Shown here piece by piece: positions 49,264-56,527 of a DNA stretch of 64,000 bases; the first letter of the stretch is position 1, and the number at the start of each line of letters is the position of its first letter. The stretch covers positions 6,060,545 through 6,124,544 of the forward strand of contig NZ_CP026692.1 in assembly GCF_002949795.1 (NCBI RefSeq), in the 5' to 3' direction. A program made the position numbers and the translations under genes. Source of the stretch: Nostoc sp. 'Lobaria pulmonaria (5183) cyanobiont'. GTDB taxonomy: Bacteria > Cyanobacteriota > Cyanobacteriia > Cyanobacteriales > Nostocaceae. The notes under the pieces were generated by a model that had not been told where the DNA came from, made no database searches, and worked only from the letters and a program-made list of their open reading frames with translations.

Positions 49264-49809
49264 TTATTGCTCTGTTAAGTGACCTTCTAGCAAAGATGCG
49301 ATCGCTTCAGGATGAATATTCTTGTATTTCTTGTTACCAAGCTGTAAAACACAGTTGGGAGCGCTGCCACAGCATTTTTGGCAACTAGTATGTTCAATGT
49401 TAACTTTGTCTAACAAACCGCGATCGCTCAAAGTTTTTTCTAATTCTGATAACAAACCTTTACCACCACGTTTCAGGCAACCGCCTTTTTGACATACCAT
49501 AATCCTCGCTTTAGGTTGAGGTGGTAAATCTTGCTTTGGACACGCATCAATTGGTGTCACTCGATAGGCTTTAATTTTTATTTTACTTGTGCGCGAGTCC
49601 ACCTTACTATGACCACAAACACGAACTCGCTGACCGGGAACTAAGGATGAACTTAGAGAACTGCGCAACTCTTTAGGCAGTTTGATTTCCACATTTCCAG
49701 ATGGAACTGCCAATTGCAAATATTTATATTTTCCTGGTTCACCACCAACAAAACCTAGTAACTGTCCTTCAAGGTTCAATTCTGATAACGTCAAATACTT
49801 GTTACCCAT
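49264..49809 (-). CDS. Thioredoxin-like (2Fe-2S) ferredoxin domain protein
   Basis: The 181-residue protein has an N-terminal beta-rich domain (about 1-90, LEGQLLGFVGGEPGKYKYLQ). A C-terminal thioredoxin-like [2Fe-2S] ferredoxin domain (about 100-175) has cysteines C106 and C111 (VCQKGGC), C143, C146/C147 and C153 (SCQKCCGSAPNC). It probably transfers electrons in the cytoplasm. It follows nifT on the same strand after about 110 bases containing a heptamer array. Whether it serves nitrogen fixation is unknown. It has its own terminator. Confidence 0.85.
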   Translation of the reverse strand: MGNKYLTLSELNLEGQLLGFVGGEPGKYKYLQLAVPSGNVEIKLPKELRSSLSSSLVPGQRVRVCGHSKVDSRTSKIKIKAYRVTPIDACPKQDLPPQPKARIMVCQKGGCLKRGGKGLLSELEKTLSDRGLLDKVNIEHTSCQKCCGSAPNCVLQLGNKKYKNIHPEAIASLLEGHLTEQ

Positions 49810-49826
49810 GATTGATAAAAAGTTAT

Positions 49827-49878
49827 TGGGAATTGGGAATTGGGCATTGGGAATTGGGAATTGGGAATTGGGAATTGA
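49827..49878. repeat. Heptamer tandem array (GGGAATT)
   Basis: GGGAATTGGGAATTGGGCAT followed by four more GGGAATT units. It fills the gap between nifT and the 2Fe-2S protein gene. Confidence 0.92.
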
Positions 49879-49918
49879 AATTAATTATTTCTTCCTGACT
49901 CCCCACTCCCTATTCTTG

Positions 49919-50122
49919 TTACGCGAGGCGTTTAGCTTCTACCGTTTGAGGTAAATTTGCTGCATCTGGCAAATCACGAAATTCTAATTCCCAACCATTT
50001 GCTAGGGTGAGAATCTTACCATCAGTTCCATCGGTTTGTTTGACGACTTCTTCTTCTAGGTCTTTTTTAGCAACGTAAACTACTAAAGTACCGGCATCAT
50101 TCATCCGTAGCATTACTTTCAT
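49919..50122 (-). CDS. nifT: Nitrogen fixation protein NifT
   Basis: From the ATG at 50122 the product is 67 residues beginning MKVMLRMNDAGTLVVYVAKK, then DLEEEVV, TLANGWELEF and LPQTVEAKRLA, the full NifT/FixU signature. NifT is a small accessory protein of uncertain role in nitrogenase cofactor maturation. It overlaps the end of nifZ by 26 bases and is the last gene of nifV-nifZ-nifT. Confidence 0.95.
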   Translation of the reverse strand: MKVMLRMNDAGTLVVYVAKKDLEEEVVKQTDGTDGKILTLANGWELEFRDLPDAANLPQTVEAKRLA

Positions 50123-50384
50123 GAGATTCCTCAACAGATTCTAGTTCTTTTTTCATACAGCCGACGACGAACCCTGTTTCTAAGAAATGCACAGCATATA
50201 TATAGGAACTCTGCAAATATGTGCCTATACTCGCTATGTAGCCGATATCTCCCTTGTTTACCAAAACTTGGCCGACTTCCTTACCAGGAAAAGTACCATC
50301 GTTTTTTAGCAGTTTCCGAACTCTGACTTTTTCACCAATTTCAAAAGCAGGTGGCAAGTTTAGTTCTAATTCATCGCGTTGCAT
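50097..50384 (-). CDS. nifZ: Nitrogen fixation protein NifZ
   Basis: The 95-residue NifZ has FEIGEKVRVRKLLKNDGTFP, GKEVGQVLVNKGDIGYIASI and YIYAVHFLETGFVVGC, matching the family. NifZ assists formation of the second P-cluster in the MoFe protein. Its start overlaps the end of nifV by 14 bases and its end overlaps nifT, so the three genes are translationally coupled. Confidence 0.95.
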   Translation of the reverse strand: MQRDELELNLPPAFEIGEKVRVRKLLKNDGTFPGKEVGQVLVNKGDIGYIASIGTYLQSSYIYAVHFLETGFVVGCMKKELESVEESHESNATDE

Positions 50385-51504
50385 GAGAGTACCTCTGTTC
50401 TCTGACCAAATTCAATAGTTCTTCTGTCGTCAAACTACGTTTTTTCTGTACCGATTGATGGCGCACTGCGTCTAAAACAGATTGGGTTTCTTGGGAGTTC
50501 AAGAAAATTCCATGCTGTTCTAGTAAGTTAGCAACCAAATGCCGTCCAGAATGTTTACCTACTACTAAACGCCGTTCCCAACCTACTTCTTCGGGTGCAA
50601 ATGGTTCGTAGGTGATCGGGTTTTGCAATACCCCGTGAGCATGGATGCCAGATTCGTGAGCAAAAGTATTTTCGCCAACGATCGCTTTCCAGGGTGGTAC
50701 ATCGGCTCCTGATGCGGCTGCAACTAGTTGAGACAGTTCCAGCAAACTGGGAGTGTCAATTCCCAAATCAACGTTGTAGATGCGTTTGATCGCCATGACA
50801 ACTTCTTCTAATGCTGCATTTCCCGCCCTTTCACCCAATCCGTTGACTGTGGTATTCACTGATGAGGCTCCAGCTTTGATACCTGCAAGGGCGTTGGCAG
50901 TTGCCATGCCAAAATCATTATGCGTGTGGATTTCTAGGGGAATCGTCAACGCGGAAACCAGCCTTTGGACTTTGGTGTAGGTGGTGAAGGGGTCGAGAAC
51001 TCCTACAGTGTCGCAGAAACGGAAGCGGGATGCACCCCATTCTTGGGCATAAAGTGCTACATCTAAGAGGAAGTTTTCATCAGCCCTGGAAGAATCTTCT
51101 CCGCCAACTGCTACCCAAAGACCTTGATCGAGGGCGAAGTTGATTGAGTCTTTGAGTTTTTGCAAACTTACTCGCCACTGACCATGAAATTTAGTGGCAA
51201 TTTGGATACCAGAGACGGGAATGGCAATATGCACCCGGTTCAAACCACAGGCGATGGAAGCCTTGATATCTGAGATGACAGCACGGTTCCAGCCCAAGAG
51301 TTTTGCTTGTAAACCTAAGTTACAAATTGCGGCGATCGCACGGGTTTCTTCGTCGCCCATTGCCGGTATACCCACTTCTAATTCCGGTATACCAATGGCA
51401 TCGAGAAACTTAGCGATCGCTACTTTTTCTTGTAGAGTAAAGGCAACACCTGCGGCTTGTTCGCCATCACGTAATGTAGTGTCATTAATTATGATTTGAT
51501 TCAT
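50371..51504 (-). CDS. nifV: Homocitrate synthase NifV
   Basis: NifV condenses acetyl-CoA and 2-oxoglutarate to homocitrate, the organic ligand of the FeMo cofactor. It has 377 residues and starts MNQIIINDTTLRDGEQAAGV with the metal- and substrate-binding DTTLRDGEQ. EIHTHNDFGMATANALAG carries the HxH metal site and NTTVNGLGERAGNAALEE follows. GKHSGR appears in the C-terminal part. It is the first gene of nifVZT; a 38-codon hydrophobic reading frame and a small palindrome lie in its 370-base leader. Confidence 0.97.
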   Translation of the reverse strand: MNQIIINDTTLRDGEQAAGVAFTLQEKVAIAKFLDAIGIPELEVGIPAMGDEETRAIAAICNLGLQAKLLGWNRAVISDIKASIACGLNRVHIAIPVSGIQIATKFHGQWRVSLQKLKDSINFALDQGLWVAVGGEDSSRADENFLLDVALYAQEWGASRFRFCDTVGVLDPFTTYTKVQRLVSALTIPLEIHTHNDFGMATANALAGIKAGASSVNTTVNGLGERAGNAALEEVVMAIKRIYNVDLGIDTPSLLELSQLVAAASGADVPPWKAIVGENTFAHESGIHAHGVLQNPITYEPFAPEEVGWERRLVVGKHSGRHLVANLLEQHGIFLNSQETQSVLDAVRHQSVQKKRSLTTEELLNLVREQRYSHATR

Positions 51505-51594
51505 TGCAAATATCCCTCTCTTGGAAGTATTCTTAATATCCTTTCCCTTTACAATCCCTCGTGATGGTAAATGCTAAAAATATCACAATTCATA

Positions 51595-51607
51595 ATGTAG
51601 GATACAT
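51595..51607. promoter_or_regulatory. Short palindrome upstream of nifV
   Basis: ATGTA-GGA-TACAT is an inverted repeat about 90 bases before the nifV start. It does not have the spacing of an NtcA site (GTA-N8-TAC). It may be an operator or chance; noted because the region must hold the nifVZT promoter or leader. Confidence 0.3.
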
Positions 51608-51677
51608 GATCCTTAATTATTGCCCCATTAGTAGCATCACATCTGTATGACAGGGAACTAAAACAATGTATAATTTA

Positions 51678-51794
51678 CTAATCGTTTTTACCGATGTCAT
51701 TTGAAATGTCTTCGATTAGCAATGAACTAATATAACTATTAGCAAATCCCGAACAAAGTAATACACATAATCCAGCAATTAAGGATGTAATCAT
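51678..51794 (-). CDS. Possible small membrane protein (38 aa) in the nifV leader
   Basis: An ATG at 51794, eight bases after GAGG, opens 38 codons ending with TAG at 51678. The product begins MITSLIAGLCVLLCSGFANS, a single hydrophobic helix, followed by YISSLLIEDISNDIGKND, a short polar tail. The layout (membrane helix plus acidic tail) and the ribosome-binding site resemble genuine cyanobacterial small proteins. It lies between the DUF2949 gene and nifV in the same direction. I do not recognise a family. It may be a real gene or chance. Confidence 0.45.
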   Translation of the reverse strand: MITSLIAGLCVLLCSGFANSYISSLLIEDISNDIGKND

Positions 51795-51875
51795 CTTCGT
51801 AACCTCATCTTTTCTAGTGCATTTTGGTGTAATTTAGGCAGGTAATGGTACTCAAAGCTAAGGGGTACAAATTTG

Positions 51876-52073
51876 CTAACTTTGGTCTGCTAGCCAATCA
51901 AAAATTTTTCCTAACTGCTCCAAGTCAACGAAACCATACTGCCAGAGGAGCATCGGTAGTGGGCCATTTTCTGATTCACGGTGTCGCAGAGCTACAGCAA
52001 TATCGGCATTTGAAAGTTCAAGTTCATTGTGCAAAAAATTGAGGAGTTTTATATCTCTGTTCCGAGTCGGCAT
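51876..52073 (-). CDS. DUF2949 family small protein
   Basis: The 65-residue protein fits DUF2949, a cyanobacterial family of unknown function: LLNFLHNELELSNADIAVAL, RHRE and GPLPMLLWQYGFVDLEQLGKIFDWL. It is all-helical with no membrane segment. It lies between nifP and nifV in the same direction as the nif genes. As far as I remember, small genes also occur at this place in Anabaena, so it may be part of the nif accessory cluster. Confidence 0.82.
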   Translation of the reverse strand: MPTRNRDIKLLNFLHNELELSNADIAVALRHRESENGPLPMLLWQYGFVDLEQLGKIFDWLADQS

Positions 52074-52375
52074 AATCGAACTTTCAATTTATTAATTTGG
52101 GAAAAGATTAAAAATCAGAAATTCCAATTTATATTTAGGAACTTCACCTTTTTAATTGTTGCTATATGTCAGGGAAGTTTCAGATTTAGTAGACTTAACA
52201 AAATCTAAACCCCATCTAATCCATCTCAGTCTGCAACAAATTCTCCTAGCGGACAGTAGCTTCAAACTCTAAACCTATTTGAACTTTGTGCATCTATGAA
52301 CAAAAAGGATGAAGTCCAGTACTTGCGTCATGAATTCAAGATTAATCGTCTCTGAATTAGGTCTTTTTGAAATAA

Positions 52376-52606
52376 TCATGACTCACCACTATAATGCCAG
52401 CAACGCTCTAGCCACTCTAATAATTCGTGACGAGAAGCAAGAAATTGCATAACTATACTGCGAATCAGAATTACTTCGACTAAATTGTTCACTTGCACTC
52501 GCAAAGAACCATCGGGGGGACAGTAGCTCTTAATTTTTAACTCTTGCAAGCGGTGATAGATTCGCCAGCGATCGCTCAAAGGAATCTGCAAAACGTGATT
52601 TGTCAT
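52376..52606 (-). CDS. Small conserved-looking protein between nifP and nifV
   Basis: The 76-residue protein MTNHVLQIPLSDRWRIYHRL then LKIKSYCPPDGSLRVQVNNL and LVEVILIRSIVMQFLASRHE has balanced composition and appears genuine. I cannot assign a domain. Its position directly after nifP, in the same direction as nifVZT, suggests nitrogen-fixation association. Its start codon lies at the edge of a heptamer array (ATGACAAATGACAAATCACG, minus strand), so the array supplies the first codons. The 302 bases to the DUF2949 gene hold nothing I can identify. Confidence 0.72.
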   Translation of the reverse strand: MTNHVLQIPLSDRWRIYHRLQELKIKSYCPPDGSLRVQVNNLVEVILIRSIVMQFLASRHELLEWLERCWHYSGES

Positions 52607-52697
52607 TTGTCATTTGTCCTTTGTCGGTTGTCCTTTGTCATTTGTCAGTTGTCATTTGTCCTTTGTCCTTTGCTAATGACCAATGACCAATGACTAA
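52604..52697. repeat. Heptamer tandem array filling the nifP 3' spacer
   Basis: GTCATTTGTCATTTGTCCTT then TTGTCCTTTGTCATTTGTCA, and finally AATGACCAATGACTAATGAC. It spans the entire gap between nifP and the 76-residue gene. At one end it provides the ATG of that gene, at the other the last two codons and TAG stop of nifP (52694-52696). Confidence 0.92.
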
Positions 52698-53434
52698 TGA
52701 CTCTTAACGCCTAAAGTTTGCAGTTGTTTTTCGAGTTGCTCGATGCGTGAGAGCAAAGAACGAATCACAGTTGCTTCTACATCGGGTAGCTTTCCATGTT
52801 CTAAAGGAGAAAGGCTGGCGCTTTCGTTGCGAGAAATAATTCGACCGGGAACTCCCACAACTGTGGAGTCGTTAGGGACATTCTGCAAGAGAATCGAACC
52901 TGCACCAATACGGACGCGATCGCCAATTTGCAGATTACCCAAAACTTTCGCACCCGCCCCAATTACTGCATTTTTGCCGACTGTGGGATGACGCTTACCG
53001 CTTTCTTTACCAGTTCCGCCAAGGGTGACGTCCTGATAAATCAGTGTATAGTCGCCGACGATCGCAGTTTCGCCAATCACAACACCCATTCCGTGGTCGA
53101 TAAACACGCCCTGACCAATCTCTGCACCTGGGTGAATTTCAATTCCGGTCAAAAATCGCCCCAAGTGAGAAATTAAGCGGGGGATAAAACCGACTCCTCG
53201 ACTATGTAACCAGTGAGCAAGACGATGCAAACATAGCGCGTGCAATCCAGGGTAGCAAAACACCACCTCTAGCCAATTCCGTGCTGCTGGATCGCGCTCA
53301 AAGATAATGCGAAAATCACTCAATAATGGCTCAAAAAAAACGCCAGAGAGGAGATTTTTCAGCATGGATGTATGGGCAGAATCCTGCGTTTTGGTAGTCT
53401 GGGAGTCGCTAATATTGTCTAAAGACTGTTGCAT
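52694..53434 (-). CDS. nifP: Serine O-acetyltransferase, nitrogen-fixation-associated (NifP/CysE)
   Basis: The enzyme acetylates L-serine to O-acetylserine for cysteine synthesis, which supplies sulfur for nitrogenase clusters. It has 246 residues with the CysE helical domain (RIIFERDPAARNWLEVVFCY, HRLAHWLHSRG). The hexapeptide-repeat beta-helix has GAEIGQGVFIDHGMGVVIGE (catalytic histidine), DVTLGGTGK and VGKNAVIGAGAKVLGNLQIG, VVGVPGR. Its place upstream of nifVZT matches nifP of Anabaena-type cyanobacteria. A general cysE is the alternative. Its last residues (SH) and stop come from a heptamer repeat. Confidence 0.9.
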   Translation of the reverse strand: MQQSLDNISDSQTTKTQDSAHTSMLKNLLSGVFFEPLLSDFRIIFERDPAARNWLEVVFCYPGLHALCLHRLAHWLHSRGVGFIPRLISHLGRFLTGIEIHPGAEIGQGVFIDHGMGVVIGETAIVGDYTLIYQDVTLGGTGKESGKRHPTVGKNAVIGAGAKVLGNLQIGDRVRIGAGSILLQNVPNDSTVVGVPGRIISRNESASLSPLEHGKLPDVEATVIRSLLSRIEQLEKQLQTLGVKSH

Positions 53435-54230
53435 CGGTAATGTCTATCTGGTAAAAAGAGTCATCTGCTATTTTTATGCTTATATCAGGTAACTTCCAAC
53501 TCGATAGAAAACCCAATGCTGATTGGATTTATTGGATTGATTGAGGTTGTACTCAAACGCCGAAACCCCTACTTAAAATAAATTTAAAATTTATCTTGGG
53601 GTAGGGGCGCTAGTATTTAATGATGGGGGTACTAGTATTTTTGGGGTAGGGGTTAAGAATTTCTGTGCTCGCTACAAGAAACTTTACCTGTAAGCCTTTG
53701 CTAAGATTTAATCAAGATATTTTGCAATATATTAAGCTGTACTCAGATGCACTCAAGCATGAATTTAATAAGGCTACAAATCAATATTCTGTATATCCTA
53801 TTACTATTAGTATCTTATTATTTGGATAGGCAAACAACAGGTTTCTTTATTTTATTTTAGGATTTGCTGTCTGTATGTATGTATACGTTTCAAAATATAG
53901 TTATCGCTTATCGGGACTGTTTTCTTATTATATAGATGTGTGGGAATAGCCAACACAAAATCTTAGAGCGGCATAATAGGTAGATATTCTCATAGCAGTT
54001 AAATAATTGCTGATTGCTGTAGCGGCGTAAAGCTATGCTACCCTAGCCACGAAACTTGTAGAGGCTTATTAATGGAGTTAAGAGTTTTGAGTGCGATTCG
54101 CCTTCCCATCAACTACTTTACTAATCACCTCAAGAGTAGTTTTGAGAATTATCGCAGATTAATTAAGATGATCTGGATCTATGGCATCTCAGTTTTATGA
54201 TAGAAACAAGCCACTAATTAGGTTTAACTT
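53435..54230. other. Intergenic region upstream of nifP (796 bp), no gene seen
   Basis: This AT-rich divergent spacer between nifP and a Uma2 gene contains a short direct repeat (GGGGTAGGGGCGCTAGTATT near 53600, then GGGGGTACTAGTATTTTTGG). I found no NtcA-type GTA-N8-TAC site by eye close to nifP and no frame with coding character. Confidence 0.6.
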
Positions 54231-54827
54231 ATGTCTTCCCCTGTCCTGGAAAACCCTACGACTGCTGAGACTTCCTATGTTCTTCTGTACAATGTCAGTT
54301 GGGAACAGTTAGAACAGCTTGATGTCACCCTTGCAGGGACAAGCGCACGATTAACTTATTTAGATAATATTCTCGAAATTATGTCCCCACTTTCTGACGA
54401 CCACGAGGACAGTAAAAAAACTCTGGCGATGTTGCTGGAAGTCTATATGCAGACGAAAAAGATCCGGTTTTATGGACGGGGAAGTGCAGCCATAGGTAAA
54501 AAGTCAGACAAAACGCGACGGGAACCGGATGAGTCTTATAATTTAGGGGCAAAAAAACCTATTCCTGATTTAATTTTGGAAATAACTGTCACGAGTGGCG
54601 GAATTAATAAGCTAGAAATTTATCAGCGTTTGCGAGTACCTGAAGTCTGGTTTTGGGAAGATGGTTTGTTATCAGTTTATTGTTTGCAAGGTGACAGCTA
54701 TATAAAAGTTACTAGAAGTACTTTATTGCCTGATTTAGATTTAGATTTATTAGCAAAATATGCGCGAATGGCTGACCAATATGATGCTGTGACTGAATAT
54801 AGTCAGATAATAACTAAAGTTATTTAA
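54231..54827 (+). CDS. Uma2-family protein, gene E
   Basis: This 198-residue Uma2 protein belongs to a more divergent branch: VSWEQLEQLDVTLAGTSARL, LDNILEIMSPLSDDHE, RFYGRGSAAIGK, KPIPDLILEITVTSGGINKL (core acidic site) and VPEVWFWEDGLLSVY. It is complete and uninterrupted. No duplicated flanks are evident around it, unlike genes A, C and D. It stands alone on the plus strand. Confidence 0.88.
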   Translation: MSSPVLENPTTAETSYVLLYNVSWEQLEQLDVTLAGTSARLTYLDNILEIMSPLSDDHEDSKKTLAMLLEVYMQTKKIRFYGRGSAAIGKKSDKTRREPDESYNLGAKKPIPDLILEITVTSGGINKLEIYQRLRVPEVWFWEDGLLSVYCLQGDSYIKVTRSTLLPDLDLDLLAKYARMADQYDAVTEYSQIITKVI

Positions 54828-55016
54828 ACTAAAATTATTTCCGTCAAATTTTAATAGTTGCAGTCATGCACCTCCAGTGTCAGCCAAATTACTGGACTAA
54901 TAGAATCTGAATAGGTAGCTTAATCAAGATTATCTTGACCTATGCCGAGCGATGTCTAACGACAAGCCGCTATCGGTCTACGCACAGATAATCAGTAAAA
55001 TTTACCAACAACACAG

Positions 55017-55142
55017 CTAATCCTGATTATTATTCTGTTGCTGAATTTGGGCAATCGCTTCTTCAATTATCCAAATATTCTTTTCTATAGGTTTACCATC
55101 TTCAGTAAACATCGACAGATATATAATTGCTTCTGAGCACCG
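55017..55142 (-). pseudogene. Short 3' gene fragment
   Basis: An open stretch of 41 codons on the minus strand reads RCSEAIIYLSMFTEDGKPIE then KNIWIIEEAIAQIQQQNNNQD and a TAG stop. A stop codon lies directly upstream and no start fits. The composition is protein-like, so I take it as the surviving 3' end of a lost gene. The family is not recognised. Confidence 0.4.
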
Positions 55143-55218
55143 CTAGGGAATTGATCAACCGCACCCAGCAAGTAGTAAATTTGCAACTGCCACAACAACA
55201 ATTACTAGAATTAATCGA

Positions 55219-55455
55219 GACTCATTAATGGAGTTCAAAGACTCATTAATGGAGTTCCAAGACTCATTAATGAGTATCAAAGGCTCATTAATGAGTATCA
55301 AAGGCTTATTAATGGAGTTCCAAGACTCATTAATGGAGTTCCAAGACTCATTAATGGAGTTCCAAGACTCATTAATGGAGTTCAAAGGCTCATTAATGGA
55401 GTTCAAAGACTCATTAATGGAGTTCAAAGGCTCATTAATGAGTATCAAAGACTCA
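55219..55455. repeat. 21-bp tandem array, 11 copies plus a partial
   Basis: The 21-base unit GACTCATTAATGGAGTTCCA(A) is repeated 11 times in exact register (55219-55449), followed by GACTCA. Variants alternate GAGTTCCAA, GAGTTCAAA and GAGTATCAAA, and GAC/GGC at the start. As 21 is a multiple of three, both strands stay open: DSLMEFQ repeats on plus, ESLNSIN repeats on minus. ATTAAT is again at the centre of each unit. The array abuts the 3' end of the gene at 55453. Confidence 0.93.
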
Positions 55456-55929
55456 AGAACCAGATGCAGCTTTAGTCGGTCTACCTTTGATAGCCTTAAA
55501 ACGTTCGCCTAACTGTTCAGCGACAGTCTTTAAACCTGGAGTCTTTTTCGATGCAGTCTTCACGTAATCATAAACTGTCAAACTGCTAGTCATCGCTTCA
55601 CTACCGACAGCCATTAGGGTATCATCTACCTGTTCGCTGAGTTGCTGGATTGAGATTAAAAGTTCGGTCAGCGCTGCGGCTAATTGATAATCCTGAACAA
55701 GTTCTTCAATATCAAAAGTGGCTGGAAGGATTTCGCGGTTAGACTGAGCAGCAGTGACGCTATTATTCACAAAAGCTAGGCTTTTATCGCCCATTTTTAC
55801 TAACTTACGCCGTTCTTCAGTGCTGAGAGTAATCAGAAAGGGCAGCTTTTTTTGGACTGTCTGTAGCGCAGCTTTAATTTCTTGGATATCTTGTGGCGAA
55901 AGGGTAGCTGCAATATTTTGATAGGACAT
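55453..55929 (-). CDS. Conserved hypothetical helical protein
   Basis: The 158-residue, largely helical protein begins MSYQNIAATLSPQDIQEIKA and contains ITLSTEERRKLVKMGDKSLA and LTELLISIQQLSEQVDDTLM, ending GRPTKAASGS. I recall similar proteins of the same length in many bacteria without assigned function. There is no signal peptide or cysteine. Its TGA stop lies at the boundary of the 21-bp array, in a sixth-of-a-unit remnant (GACTCA), so the very end of the protein may be defined by the repeat. Confidence 0.75.
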   Translation of the reverse strand: MSYQNIAATLSPQDIQEIKAALQTVQKKLPFLITLSTEERRKLVKMGDKSLAFVNNSVTAAQSNREILPATFDIEELVQDYQLAAALTELLISIQQLSEQVDDTLMAVGSEAMTSSLTVYDYVKTASKKTPGLKTVAEQLGERFKAIKGRPTKAASGS

Positions 55930-56001
55930 TATATATTTACCTTGAGAGTTCTAATGGTGAAGTAGCAATAGTTGCTAAGTATAGAATTCCCATTGGTGGA
56001 T

Positions 56002-56031
56002 GCGATGTCTACGACGGGCTACGCCTACGCA
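56002..56031 (+). repeat. Small dispersed repeat (GGGCTACGCCTACGC family), copy 4
   Basis: GCGATGTCTACGACGGGCTA then CGCCTACGCA. It is identical to the 12530 copy over 29 bases. A shorter partial match (GGCGATGTCTACC) lies near 56347. Confidence 0.88.
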
Positions 56032-56111
56032 CATCATAACCTATTTATTTATCTGTTTTACACTCATTGCACCCCATAGCTTGCTAAGGCTACTGTGTAG
56101 ACATAAGTTGA

Positions 56112-56300
56112 ATTACCCCCCTTAATCCCTCCGTTTATTGGGGGGAAAAAAGAAATCTAGTTCCCTCCCCAATACATACGGGGAGGGTTAGGGTAGGGTA
56201 AAACTGACACGAAAAACCAGGTGAGTAAACTATTTCAGACTTGTGTATACACTGTAGCTTTGCTAAGGGGAGGGGAGACAAAGCGTAGCTTTGGCGGGGT
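56112..56300. repeat. Dispersed repeat modules in a gene-free gap
   Basis: The 598-base gap between the genes at 55453 and 56528 holds no gene. ACCCCCCTTAATCCCTCCGT, TTATTGGGGGGAA and CCCTCCCCAATACATACGGG then GAGGGTTAGGGTAGGG are mutually inverted C/G-rich modules. A GGGAGGGGAGACAAAGCGTA module follows at about 56270. These resemble dispersed repeats common in Nostoc intergenic DNA. Confidence 0.5.
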
Positions 56301-56527
56301 GGAGTTCTTCAGGTTTAAGAAGTAATCAAGCAGACATGATATGACGGCGATGTCTACCAAATGCTGCTCTTAAAGTAACTCTTTATTTTGAAAATTAGGA
56401 GCCGCAAATATTCTAGCTGGAGTTTTCCCTTAAACTCAGCCCTGGTCGAACTATGAAACTTGACCAATAAAGTCCAAACCTTAGACTATAATTAACGCTT
56501 AAAATTGTCCAAATAATTTAATTCATA

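Noticed and set aside
55155..55512. Open frames on both strands through the 21-bp array (ESLNSIN and DSLMEFQ repeats)
   Set aside because: These are a by-product of a repeat length divisible by three. There is no ribosome-binding site and no domain.
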